The position numbers and the translations under genes were made by a program. The notes under the pieces are model-generated. The model was not told where the DNA came from. It searched no databases and was given only the letters and a program-made list of their open reading frames with translations. From Astropecten irregularis (Eukaryota; Echinodermata; Asteroidea; Paxillosida; Astropectinidae), in NCBI GenBank assembly GCA_963971285.1, contig OZ020260.1, positions 9,954,798-10,018,797 on the forward strand: DNA of 64,000 nt. Reading direction: 5' to 3'. Below, in pieces: positions 16,001 to 31,000 of the stretch (position 1 is its first letter; every line of letters starts with the position of its first letter).

Positions 16001-19000
16001 TGCTGAAACAACCACAGCTGGAGACACAACCACTGTGGCTGACACAACCACAGCTGGAGACACAACCAGTGTTGCTGAAACAACCACAGCTGGAGACACT
16101 ACAACAGAAGCTGACACAACGACAGCTGTTGACAGAACCACTGTAGCCGACACAACTACAGCTGAAGACACAACCACTGTTGCTGAAACAACCACAGCTG
16201 GAGACACAACCACTGTGGCTGACACAACCACAGCTGGAGACACAACCACTGTAGCTGAAACAACTACAGCTGGAGACAAAACAACAGTAGTTGACACAAC
16301 CACAGCTGTTGACACAACCACTGTTGCTGAAACAACTACAGCTGGAGATACAACCACTGTTGCTGATACAACCACTGACACAACTACAGCTGTTGACACA
16401 ACCACTGTAGCTGACACAACTACAGCTGGAGATACAACCACTGTTGCTGACACCTCTATAGCTGGAGACACAACCACTGTAGCTGAAACAACTACAGCTG
16501 GAGATGCAACCACTGTTGCTGAAACAACTACTGCCGAAGAGACAACCACTGTTGCTGTAACAACCACAGCTGGAGACACAACAACTGTAGCTGACACAAC
16601 TACAGCTGTTGACACAACCACTGTAGCTGAAACAACTACTGCTGAAGACACAACCACTGTTGCTGAAACAACCACAGCTGGAGACACTACAACAGTAGTT
16701 GACACAACTACAGCTGTTGACACAACCACTGTAGCTGACACTACTACAGCTGGAGACACAACCACTGTAGCTGAAACAACTACTGCTGAAGACACAACCA
16801 CTGTAGCTGAAACAACCACAGCTGGAGACACAACCACTGTTGCTGAAACAACCACAGCTGGAGACACAACAACAGCAGCTGACACAACTACAGCTGGAGA
16901 TACAACCACTGTTGCTGACACAACTACAACTGGAGAAACAACCACTGTAGCTGAAAGAACTACATCTGGAGATACATCCACTGTTGCTGAAACAACCACA
17001 GGTGGAGATACAAGCACTGTTGCCGAAACAACCACAGCTGGAGAGGCAACCACTGTTGCTGACACAACTACAGCTGGAGATACAACCACTGTAGCTGAAA
17101 CAACTACAGCTGGAGATACAACCACTGATGCTGACACAACTACAGCTGGAGACACAACCACTGTAGCTGAAACAACCACAGCTGGAGATACAACCACTTT
17201 AGCTGAAACAACCACAGCTGGAGAGACAACCACTGTTGCTGACGCAACTACAGCTGGAGATACATCCACTGTAGTTGAAACAACTACAGCTGGAGATACA
17301 ACCACTGTTGCTGACACAACTACAGCTGTTGATACAACCACTGTTGCTGAAACAACTACAGGTGGAGATACAACCACTGTAGCCGAAGACACAACCACAG
17401 CTGGAGACACAACAACAGTAGCTGACACAACCACAGCTGTTGACACAACCACTGTAGCTGAAACAACTACAGCTGGAGATACAACCACTGTAGCTGAAAC
17501 AACTACTGCTGAAGACACAACCACTGTTGCTGAAACAACTACAGCTGGAGATACAACCACTATTGCTGACACAACTATAGCTGGAGACACAACCACTGTA
17601 GCTGAACCAACCACAGCTGGATATACAACTACTGTAGCTGAAACAACTACTGCCGAAGAGACAACCACTGTTGCTGAAACAACCACAGCTGGAGACACAA
17701 CCACTGTGGCTGACACAACCACAGCTGGAGACACAACCACTGTTGCTGAAACAACTACAGCTGGAGATACAACCACTGTTGCTGAAACAACCACAGGTGG
17801 AGATACAACCACTGTAGCCGAAACAACCACAACTGGAGAGACAACCACTGTTGCTGACACAACTACAGCTGGAGATACACCCACTGTAGTTGAAACAACT
17901 ACAGCTGGAGATACAACCACTGTTGCTGACACAACTACAGCTGGAGACACAACCACTGTAGCTGAAACAACTACAGCTGGAGATAGAACCACTGTAGCTG
18001 AAACAACCACAGCTGGAGAGACAACCACTGTTGCTGAAACAACTACAGCTGGAGATACAACCACTGGTGCTGAAACAACCACAGCTGGAGACACAACAAC
18101 TGTAGCTGACACAACTACAGCTGTTGACACAACCACTGTAGCTGACACAACTACAGCTGGAGATACAACCACTGTTGCTGACACCTCTATAGCTGGAGAC
18201 ACAACCACTGTAGCTGAAACAACTACAGCTGGAGATGCAACCACTGTTGCTGAAACAACTACTGCCGAAGAGACAACCACTGTTGCTGTAACAACCACAG
18301 CTGGAGACACAACAACTGTAGCTGACACAACTACAGCTTTTGACACAACCACTGTAGCTGAAACAACTACTGCTGAAGACACAACCACTGTTGCTGAAAC
18401 AACCACAGCTGGAGACACTACAACAGTAGTTGACACAACTACAGCTGTTGACACAACCACTGTAGCTGACACTACTACAGCTGGAGACACAACCACTGTA
18501 GCTGAAACAACTACTGCTGAAGACACAACCACTGTAGCTGAAACAACCACAGCTGGAGACACAACCACTGTTGCTGAAACAACCACAGCTGGAGACACAA
18601 CAACAGCAGCTGACACAACTACAGCTGGAGATACAACCACTGTTGCTGACACAACTACAACTGGAGAAACAACCACTGTAGCTGAAAGAACTACATCTGG
18701 AGATACAACCACTGTTGCTGAAACAACCACAGGTGGAGATACAAGCACTGTTGCCGAAACAACCACAGCTGGAGAGGCAACCACTGTTGCTGACACAACT
18801 ACAGCTGGAGATACAACCACTGTAGCTGAAACAACTACAGCTGGAGACACAACCACTGTAGCTGAAACAACCACAGCTGGAGATACAACCACTTTAGCTG
18901 AAACAACCACAGCTGGAGAGACAACCACTGTTGCTGAAACAACTACAGCTGGAGAAACAACCACTGTTGCTGACACAACTACAGCTGGAGACACAACCAC

Positions 19001-22000
19001 TGTAGCTGAAACAACTACAGCTGGAGATACAACCACTGTAGCTGAAACAACCACAGCTGGAGAGACAACCACTGTTGCTGAAACAACTATAGCTGGAGAT
19101 ACAACCACTGTTGCTGAAACAACTATAGCTGGAGATACAACCACTGTTGCTGAAACAACCACAGGTGGAGATACAACCACTGTAGCCGGAACAACCACAG
19201 CTGGAGAGACAACCACTGTTGCTGACACAACTACAGCTGGAGATACAACCACTGTAGTTGAAACAACTACAGCTGGAGATACAACCACTGTTGCTGACAC
19301 AACTACAGCTGGAGACACAACCACTGTAGCTGAAACAACTACAGCTGGAGATACAACCACTGTAGCTGAAACAACCACAGCTGGAGAGACAACCACTCTT
19401 GCTGAAACAACTACAGCTGGAGATACAACCACTGTTGCTGAAACAACCACAGCTGGAGACACAACAACTGTAGCTGACACAACTACAGCTGTTGACACAA
19501 CCACTGTAGCTGAAACAACTACAGCTGGAGATACAACCACTGTTGCTGACACAACTATAGCTGGAGACACAACCACTGTAGCTAAAACAACTACAGCTGG
19601 AGATGCAACCATTGTTGCTGAAACAACTACTGCCGAAGAGACAACCACTGTTGCTGTAACAACCACAGCTGGAGACACAACAACTGTAGCTGACACAACT
19701 ACAGCTGTTGACACAACCACTGTAGCTGAAACAACCACAGGTGGAGATACAACCACTGTAGCCGAAACAACCACAGCTGGAGAGACAACCACTGTTGCTG
19801 ACACAACTACAGCTGAAGACACAACCACTGTTGCTGAAACAACCACAGCTGGAGACACAACCACTGTGGCTGACACAACCACAGCTGGAGACACAACCAG
19901 TGTTGCTGAAACAACCACAGCTGGAGACACTACAACAGAAGCTGACACAACGACAGCTGTTGACAGAACCACTGTAGCCGACACAACTACAGCAGAAGAC
20001 ACAACCACTGTTGCTGAAACAACCACAGCTGGAGACACAACCACTGTGGCTGACACAACCACAGCTGGAGACACAACCACTGTAGCTGAAACAACTACAG
20101 CTGGAGATACAACCACTGTTGCTGACACAACTACAGCTGGAGACACAACCACTGTAGCTGAAACAACTACAGCTGGAGATACAACCACTGTAGCTGAAAC
20201 AACCACAGCTGGAGAGACAACCTCTGTTGCTGAAACAACTACAGCTGGAGATACAACCACTGTTGCTGAAACAACCACAGCTGGAGACACAACAACTGTA
20301 GCTGACACAACTACAGCTGTTGACACAACCACTGTAGCTGAAACAACTACAGCTGGAGATACAACCACTGTTGCTGACACAACTATAGCTGGAGACACAA
20401 CCACTGTAGCTGAAACAACTACAGCTGGAGATACAACCACTGTAGCTGAGACAACTACTGCCGAAGTGACAACCACTGTTGCTGAAACAACCACAGCTGG
20501 AGACACAACCACTGTAGCTGAAACAACCACAGCTGGAGAGACAACCACTGTTGCTGAAACAACTACAGCTGGAGACACAACAACAGTAGCTGACACAACT
20601 ACAGCTGTTGACACAACCACTGTAGCTGAAACAACTACAGCTGGAGACACAACAAAAGTAGCTGACACAACTACAGCTGGAGAGACAACCACTGTTGCTG
20701 AAACAACTACAGCTGGAGATACAACCACTGTTGCTGACACAACTACAGCTGGAGACACAACCACTGTAGCTGAAACAACTACAGCTGGAGATACAACCAC
20801 TGTAGCTGAAACAACCACAGCTGGAGAGACAACCACTGTTGCTGACACAACTACAGCTGGAGATACAACCACTTTAGCTGAAACAACCACAGCTGGAGAC
20901 ACAACCACTGTTGCTGAAACAACCACAGCTGGAGACACAACAACAGTAGCTGACACAACTACAGCTGGAGATACAACCACTGTGTCTGACACAACCACAG
21001 CTGGAGACACAACCACTGTTGCTGAAACAACCACAGCTGGAGACACTACAACAGTAGTTGACACAACTACAGCTGTTGACACAACAACAGTAGCTGACCC
21101 AACCACAGCTGTTGACACAACCACTGTAGCTGACACTACTACAGCTGGAGACACAACCACTGTAGCTGAAACAACTACTGCTGAAGACACAACCACTGTT
21201 GCTGAAACAACCACAGCTGGAGACACAACCACTGTAGCTGAAACAACTACAGCTGGAGACACAACAACAGTGGCTGACACAACCACAGCTGTTGACACAA
21301 CCACTGTAGCTGAAACAACTACAGCTGGAGATACAACCACTGTAGCTGAAACAACCACAGCTGGAGACACAACCACTGTTGCTGAAACAACCACAGCTGG
21401 AGACACAACAACAGTAGCTGACACAACTACAGCTGGAGAAACAACCACTGTTGCTGACACAACTACAACTGGAGAAACAACCACTGCAGATGAAAGAACT
21501 ACATCTGGAGATACAACCACTGTTGCTGAAACAACCACAGGTGGAGATACAACCACTGTAGCCGAAACAACCACAGCTGGAGAGACAACCACTGTTGCTG
21601 ACACAACTACAGCTGGAGATACAACCACTGTAGCTGAAACAACTACAGCTGGAGATACAACCACTGATGCTGACACAACTACAGCTGGAGACACAACCAC
21701 TGTAGCTGAAACAACCACAGCTGGAGATACAACCACTTTAGCTGAAACAACCACAGCTGAAAAGACAACCACTGTTGCTGAAACAACTACAGCTGGAGAT
21801 ACAACCACTGTTGCTGACACAACTATAGCTGGAGACAAAAAAACTGTAGCTGATACAACTACAGCTGGAGATACAACCACTGTTGCTGACACAACTACAA
21901 CTGGAGAAACAACCACTGTAGCTGAAAGAACTACATCTGGAGATACAACCACTGTTGCTGAAACAACCACAGGTGGAGATACAACCACTGTAGCCGAAAC

Positions 22001-25000
22001 AACCACAGCTGGAGAGACAACCACTGTTGCTGACACAACTACAGCTGGAGATACAACCACTGTAGCTGAAACAACTACAGCTGGAGATACAACCACTGAT
22101 GCTGACACAACTACAGCTGGAGACACAACCACTGTAGCTGAAACAACCACAGCTGGAGAGACAACCACTGTTGCTGAAACAACTACAGCTGGAGATACAA
22201 CCACTGTTGCTGACACAACTACAGCTGGAGACACAACCACTGTAGCTGAAACAACCACAGCTGGAGAGACAACCACTGTTGCTGACACAACTACAGCTGG
22301 AGATACAACCACTTTAGCTGAAACAACCACAGCTGGAGACACAACCACTGTTGCTGAAACAACCACAGCTGGAGACACAACAACAGTAGCTGACACAACT
22401 ACAGCTGGAGATACAACCACTGTGGCTGACACAACCACAGCTGGAGACACAACCACTGTTGCTGAAACAACCACAGCTGGAGACACTACAACAGTAGTTG
22501 ACACAACTACAGCTGGAGATACAACCACTGTGGCTGACACAACCACAGCTGGAGACACAACCACTGTTGCTGAAACAACCACAGCTGGAGACACTACAAC
22601 AGTAGTTGACACAACTACAGCTGTTGACACAACCACTGTAGCTGACACTACTACAGCTGGAGACACAACCACTGTAGCTGAAACAACTACTGCTGAAGAC
22701 ACAACCACTGTTGCTGAAACAACCACAGCTGGAGACACAACCACTGTAGCTGAAACAACTACAGCTGGAGACACAACAACAGTGGCTGACACAACCACAG
22801 CTGTTGACACAACCACTGTAGCTGAAACAACTACAGCTGGAGACACAACAACAGTAGCTGACACAACTACAGCTGGAGATACAACCACTGTTGCTGACAC
22901 AACTACAACTGGAGAAACAACCACTGTTGCTGACACAACTACAACTGGAGAAACAACCACTGTAGCTGAAAGAACTACATCTGGAGATACAACCACTGTT
23001 GCTGAAACAACCACAGGTGGAGATACAACCACTGTAGCCGAAACAACCACAGCTGGAGATACAACCACTGTAGCTGAAACAACTACAGCTGGAGATACAA
23101 CCACTGATGCTGACACAACTACAGCTGGAGACACAACCACTGTAGCTGAAACAACCACAGCTGGAGACACAACAACAGTAGCTGACACAACTACAGCTGG
23201 AGATACAACCACTGTTGCTGACACAACTACAACTGGAGAAACAACCACTGTAGCTGAAAGAACTACATCTGGAGATACAACCACTGTTGCTGAAACAACC
23301 ACAGGTGGAGATACAACCACTGTAGCCGAAACAACCACAGCTGGAGATACAACCACTGTAGCTGAAACAACTACAGCTGGAGATACAACCACTGATGCTG
23401 ACACAACTACAGCTGGAGACACAACCACTGTAGCTGAAACAACCACAGCTGGAGAGACAACCACTGTTGCTGAAACAACTACAGCTGGAGACACAACAAC
23501 AGTGGCTGACACAACCACAGCTGTTGACACAACCACTGTAGCTGAAACAACTACAGCTGGAGACACAACAACAGTAGCTGACACAACTACAGCTGGAGAT
23601 ACAACCACTTTAGCTGAAACAACCACAGCTGGAGAGACAACCACTGTTGCTGACACAACTACAGCTGGAGATACAACCACTGTTGCTGACACAACTACAG
23701 CTGGAGACACAACCACTGTAGCTGAAACAACTACAGCTGGAGATACAACAACAGTAGCTGACACAACTACAGCTGGAGATACAACCACTGTGGCTGACAC
23801 AACCACAGCTGGAGACACAACCACTGTTGCTGAAACAACCACAGCTGGAGACACTACAACAGTAGTTGACACAACCACAGCTGTTGACACAACCACTTAT
23901 GCTGACACAACTACAGCTGGAGACACAACCACTGTAGCTGAAACAACTACTGCTGAAGACACAACCACTGTTGCTGAAACAACCACAGCTGGAGACACAA
24001 CCACTGTAGCTGAAACAACTACAGCTGGAGACACAACAACAGTGGCTGACACAACCACAGCTGTTGACACAACCACTGTAGCTGAAACAACTACAGCTGG
24101 AGATACAACCACTGTAGCTGAAACAACCACAGCTGGAGACACAACCACTGTTGCTGAAACAACCACAGCTGGAGACACAACAACAGTAGCTGACACAACT
24201 ACAGCTGGAGATACAACCACTGTTGCTGACACAACTACAACTGGAGAAACAACCACTGCAGATGAAAGAACTACATCTGGAGATACAACCACTGTTGCTG
24301 AAACAACCACAGGTGGAGATACAACCACTGTAGCCGAAACAACCACAGCTGGAGAGACAACCACTGTTGCTGACACAACTACAGCTGGAGATACAACCAC
24401 TGTAGCTGAAACAACTACAGCTGGAGATACAACCACTGATGCTGACACAACTACAGCTGGAGACACAACCACTGTAGCTGAAACAACCACAGCTGGAGAT
24501 ACAACCACTTTAGCTGAAACAACCACAGCTGAAAAGACAACCACTGTTGCTGAAACAACTACAGCTGGAGATACAACCACTGTTGCTGACACAACTATAG
24601 CTGGAGACAAAAAAACTGTAGCTGAAACAACTACAGCTGGAGATACAACCACTGTTGCTGACACAACTACAACTGGAGAAACAACCACTGTAGCTGAAAG
24701 AACTACATCTGGAGATACAACCACTGTTGCTGAAACAACCACAGGTGGAGATACAACCACTGTAGCCGAAACAACCACAGCTGGAGAGACAACCACTGTT
24801 GCTGACACAACTACAGCTGGAGATACAACCACTGTAGCTGAAACAACTACAGCTGGAGATACAACCACTGATGCTGACACAACTACAGCTGGAGACACAA
24901 CCACTGTAGCTGAAACAACCACAGCTGGAGAGACAACCACTGTTGCTGAAACAACTACAGCTGGAGATACAACCACTGTTGCTGACACAACTACAGCTGG

Positions 25001-28000
25001 AGACACAACCACTGTAGCTGAAACAACCACAGCTGGAGAGACAACCACTGTTGCTGACACAACTACAGCTGGAGATACAACCACTTTAGCTGAAACAACC
25101 ACAGCTGGAGACACAACCACTGTTGCTGAAACAACCACAGCTGGAGACACAACAACAGTAGCTGACACAACTACAGCTGGAGATACAACCACTGTGGCTG
25201 ACACAACCACAGCTGGAGACACAACCACTGTTGCTGAAACAACCACAGCTGGAGACACTACAACAGTAGTTGACACAACTACAGCTGGAGATACAACCAC
25301 TGTGGCTGACACAACCACAGCTGGAGACACAACCACTGTTGCTGAAACAACCACAGCTGGAGACACTACAACAGTAGTTGACACAACTTCAGCTGTTGAC
25401 ACAACAACAGTAGCTGACCCAACCACAGCTGTTGACACAACCACTGTAGCTGACACTACTACAGCTGGAGACACAACCACTGTAGCTGAAACAACTACTG
25501 CTGAAGACACAACCACTGTTGCTGAAACAACCACAGCTGGAGACACAACCACTGTAGCTGAAACAACTACAGCTGGAGACACAACAACAGTGGCTGACAC
25601 AACCACAGCTGTTGACACAACCACTGTAGCTGAAACAACTACAGCTGGAGATACAACCACTGTAGCTGAAACAACCACAGCTGGAGACACAACCACTGTT
25701 GCTGAAACAACCACAGCTGGAGACACAACAACAGTAGCTGACACAACTACAGCTGGAGATACAACCACTGTTGCTGACACAACTACAACTGGAGAAACAA
25801 CCACTGTAGCTGAAAGAACTACATCTGGAGATACAACCACTGTTGCTGAAACAACCACAGGTGGAGATACAACCACTGTAGCCGAAACAACCACAGCTGG
25901 AGATACAACCACTGTAGCTGAAACAACTACAGCTGGAGATACAACCACTGATGCTGACACAACTACAGCTGGAGACACAACCACTGTAGCTGAAACAACC
26001 ACAGCTGGAGAGACAACCACTGTTGCTGAAACAACTACAGCTGGAGACACAACAACAGTGGCTGACACAACCACAGCTGTTGACACAACCACTGTAGCTG
26101 AAACAACTACAGCTGGAGACACAACAACAGTAGCTGACACAACTACAGCTGGAGATACAACCACTTTAGCTGAAACAACCACAGCTGGAGAGACAACCAC
26201 TGTTGCTGACACAACTACAGCTGGAGATACAACCACTGTTGCTGACACAACTACAGCTGGAGACACAACCACTGTAGCTGAAACAACTACAGCTGGAGAT
26301 ACAACAACAGTAGCTGACACAACTACAGCTGGAGATACAACCACTGTGGCTGACACAACCACAGCTGGAGACACAACCACTGTTGCTGAAACAACCACAG
26401 CTGGAGACACTACAACAGTAGTTGACACAACCACAGCTGTTGACACAACCACTTATGCTGACACAACTACAGCTGGAGACACAACCACTGTAGCTGAAAC
26501 AACTACTGCTGAAGACACAACCACTGTTGCTGAAACAACCACAGCTGGAGACACAACCACTGTAGCTGAAACAACTACAGCTGGAGACACAACAACAGTG
26601 GCTGACACAACCACAGCTGTTGACACAACCACTGTAGCTGAAACAACTACAGCTGGAGATACAACCACTGTAGCTGAAACAACCACAGCTGGAGACACAA
26701 CCACTGTTGCTGAAACAACCACAGCTGGAGACACAACAACAGTAGCTGACACAACTACAGCTGGAGATACAACCACTGTTGCTGACACAACTACAACTGG
26801 AGAAACAACCACTGCAGATGAAAGAACTACATCTGGAGATACAACCACTGTTGCTGAAACAACCACAGGTGGAGATACAACCACTGTAGCCGAAACAACC
26901 ACAGCTGGAGAGACAACCACTGTTGCTGACACAACTACAGCTGGAGATACAACCACTGTAGCTGAAACAACTACAGCTGGAGATACAACCACTGATGCTG
27001 ACACAACTACAGCTGGAGACACAACCACTGTAGCTGAAACAACCACAGCTGGAGATACAACCACTTTAGCTGAAACAACCACAGCTGAAAAGACAACCAC
27101 TGTTGCTGAAACAACTACAGCTGGAGATACAACCACTGTTGCTGACACAACTATAGCTGGAGACAAAAAAACTGTAGCTGAAACAACTACAGCTGGAGAT
27201 ACAACCACTGTTGCTGACACAACTACAACTGGAGAAACAACCACTGTAGCTGAAAGAACTACATCTGGAGATACAACCACTGTTGCTGAAACAACCACAG
27301 GTGGAGATACAACCACTGTAGCCGAAACAACCACAGCTGGAGAGACAACCACTGTTGCTGACACAACTACAGCTGGAGATACAACCACTGTAGCTGAAAC
27401 AACTACAGCTGGAGATACAACCACTGATGCTGACACAACTACAGCTGGAGACACAACCACTGTAGCTGAAACAACCACAGCTGGAGAGACAACCACTGTT
27501 GCTGAAACAACTACAGCTGGAGATACAACCACTGTTGCTGACACAACTACAGCTGGAGACACAACCACTGTAGCTGAAACAACCACAGCTGGAGAGACAA
27601 CCACTGTTGCTGACACAACTACAGCTGGAGATACAACCACTTTAGCTGAAACAACCACAGCTGGAGACACAACCACTGTTGCTGAAACAACCACAGCTGG
27701 AGACACAACAACAGTAGCTGACACAACTACAGCTGGAGATACAACCACTGTGGCTGACACAACCACAGCTGGAGACACAACCACTGTTGCTGAAACAACC
27801 ACAGCTGGAGACACTACAACAGTAGTTGACACAACTACAGCTGGAGATACAACCACTGTGGCTGACACAACCACAGCTGGAGACACAACCACTGTTGCTG
27901 AAACAACCACAGCTGGAGACACTACAACAGTAGTTGACACAACTACAGCTGTTGACACAACAACAGTAGCTGACCCAACCACAGCTGTTGACACAACCAC

Positions 28001-31000
28001 TGTAGCTGACACTACTACAGCTGGAGACACAACCACTGTAGCTGAAACAACTACTGCTGAAGACACAACCACTGTTGCTGAAACAACCACAGCTGGAGAC
28101 ACAACCACTGTAGCTGAAACAACTACAGCTGGAGACACAACAACAGTGGCTGACACAACCACAGCTGTTGACACAACCACTGTAGCTGAAACAACTACAG
28201 CTGGAGATACAACCACTGTAGCTGAAACAACCACAGCTGGAGACACAACCACTGTTGCTGAAACAACCACAGCTGGAGACACAACAACAGTAGCTGACAC
28301 AACTACAGCTGGAGATACAACCACTGTTGCTGACACAACTACAACTGGAGAAACAACCACTGTAGCTGAAAGAACTACATCTGGAGATACAACCACTGTT
28401 GCTGAAACAACCACAGGTGGAGATACAACCACTGTAGCCGAAACAACCACAGCTGGAGAGACAACCACTGTTGCTGACACAACTACAGCTGGAGATACAA
28501 CCACTGTAGCTGAAACAACTACAGCTGGAGATACAACCACTGATGCTGACACAACTACAGCTGGAGACACAACCACTGTAGCTGAAACAACCACAGCTGG
28601 AGAGACAACCACTGTTGCTGAAACAACTACAGCTGGAGACACAACAACAGTGGCTGACACAACCACAGCTGTTGACACAACCACTGTAGCTGAAACAACT
28701 ACAGCTGGAGACACAACAACAGTAGCTGACACAACTACAGCTGGAGATACAACCACTTTAGCTGAAACAACCACAGCTGGAGAGACAACCACTGTTGCTG
28801 ACACAACTACAGCTGGAGATACAACCACTGTTGCTGACACAACTACAGCTGGAGACACAACCACTGTAGCTGAAACAACTACAGCTGGAGATACAACAAC
28901 AGTAGCTGACACAACTACAGCTGGAGATACACCCACTGTGGCTGACACAACCACAGCTGGAGACACAACCACTGTTGCTGAAACAACCACAGCTGGAGAC
29001 ACTACAACAGTAGTTGACACAACCACAGCTGTTGACACAACCACTTATGCTGACACAACTACAGCTGGAGACACAACCACTGTAGCTGAAACAACTACTG
29101 CTGAAGACACAACCACTGTTGCTGAAACAACCACAGCTGGAGACACAACCACTGTAGCTGAAACAACTACAGCTGGAGACACAACAACAGTGGCTGACAC
29201 AACCACAGCTGTTGACACAACCACTGTAGCTGAAACAACTACAGCTGGAGATACAACCACTGTAGCTGAAACAACCACAGCTGGAGACACAACCACTGTT
29301 GCTGAAACAACCACAGCTGGAGACACAACAACAGTAGCTGACACAACTACAGCTGGAGATACAACCACTGTTGCTGACACAACTACAACTGGAGAAACAA
29401 CCACTGCAGATGAAAGAACTACATCTGGAGATACAACCACTGTTGCTGAAACAACCACAGGTGGAGATACAACCACTGTAGCCGAAACAACCACAGCTGG
29501 AGAGACAACCACTGTTGCTGACACAACTACAGCTGGAGATACAACCACTGTAGCTGAAACAACTACAGCTGGAGATACAACCACTGATGCTGACACAACT
29601 ACAGCTGGAGACACAACCACTGTAGCTGAAACAACCACAGCTGGAGATACAACCACTTTAGCTGAAACAACCACAGCTGAAAAGACAACCACTGTTGCTG
29701 AAACAACTACAGCTGGAGATACAACCACTGTTGCTGACACAACTATAGCTGGAGACACAACCACTGTAGCTGAAACAACTACAGCTGGAGATACAACCAC
29801 TGTAGCTGAAACAACCACAGCTGGAGAGACAACCACTGTTGCTGAAACAACTACAGCTGGAGATACAACCACTGTTGCTGAAACAACCACAGGTGGAGAT
29901 ACAACCACTGTAGCCGAAACAACCACAGCTGGAGAGACAACCACTGTTGCTGACACAACTACAGCTGGAGATACAACCACTGTAGTTGAAACAACTACAG
30001 CTGGAGATACAACCACTGTTGCTGACACAACTACAGCTGGAGACACAACCACTGTAGCTGAAACAACTACAGCTGGAGATACAACCACTGTAGCTGAAAC
30101 AACCACAGCTGGAGAGACAACCACTCTTGCTGAAACAACTACAGCTGGAGATACAACCACTGTTGCCGAAACAACCACAGCTGGAGACACAACAACTGTA
30201 GCTTACACAACTACAGCTGTTGACACAACCACTGTAGCTGAAACAACTACAGCTGGAGATACAACCACTGTTGCTGACACAACTATAGCTGGAGACACAA
30301 CCACTGTAGCTGAAACAACTACAGCTGGAGATGCAACCATTGTTGCTGAAACAACTACTGCCGAAGAGACAACCACTGTTGCTGTAACAACCACAGCTGG
30401 AGACACAACAACTGTAGCTGACACAACTACAGCTGTTGACACAACCACTGTAGCTGAAACAACCACAGGTGGAGATACAACCACTGTAGCCGAAACAACC
30501 ACAGCTGGAGAGACAACCACTGTTGCTGACACAACTACAGCTGAAGACACAACCACTGTTGCTGAAACAACCACAGCTGGAGACACAACCACTGTGGCTG
30601 ACACAACCACAGCTGGAGACACAACCAGTGTTGCTGAAACAACCACAGCTGGAGACACTACAACAGTAGCTGACACAACGACAGCTGTTGACACAACCAC
30701 TGTAGCTGACACTACTACAGCTGGAGACACAACCACTGTAGCTGAAACAACTACTGCTGAAGACACAACCACTTTAGCTGAAACAACCACAGCTGAAAAG
30801 ACAACCACTGTTGCTGAAACAACTACAGCTGGAGATACAACCACTGTTGCTGACACAACTATAGCTGGAGACACAACCACTGTAGCTGAAACAACTACAG
30901 CTGGAGATACAACCACTGTAGCTGAAACAACCACAGCTGGAGAGACAACCACTGTTGCTGAAACAACTACAGCTGGAGATACAACCACTGTTGCTGAAAC

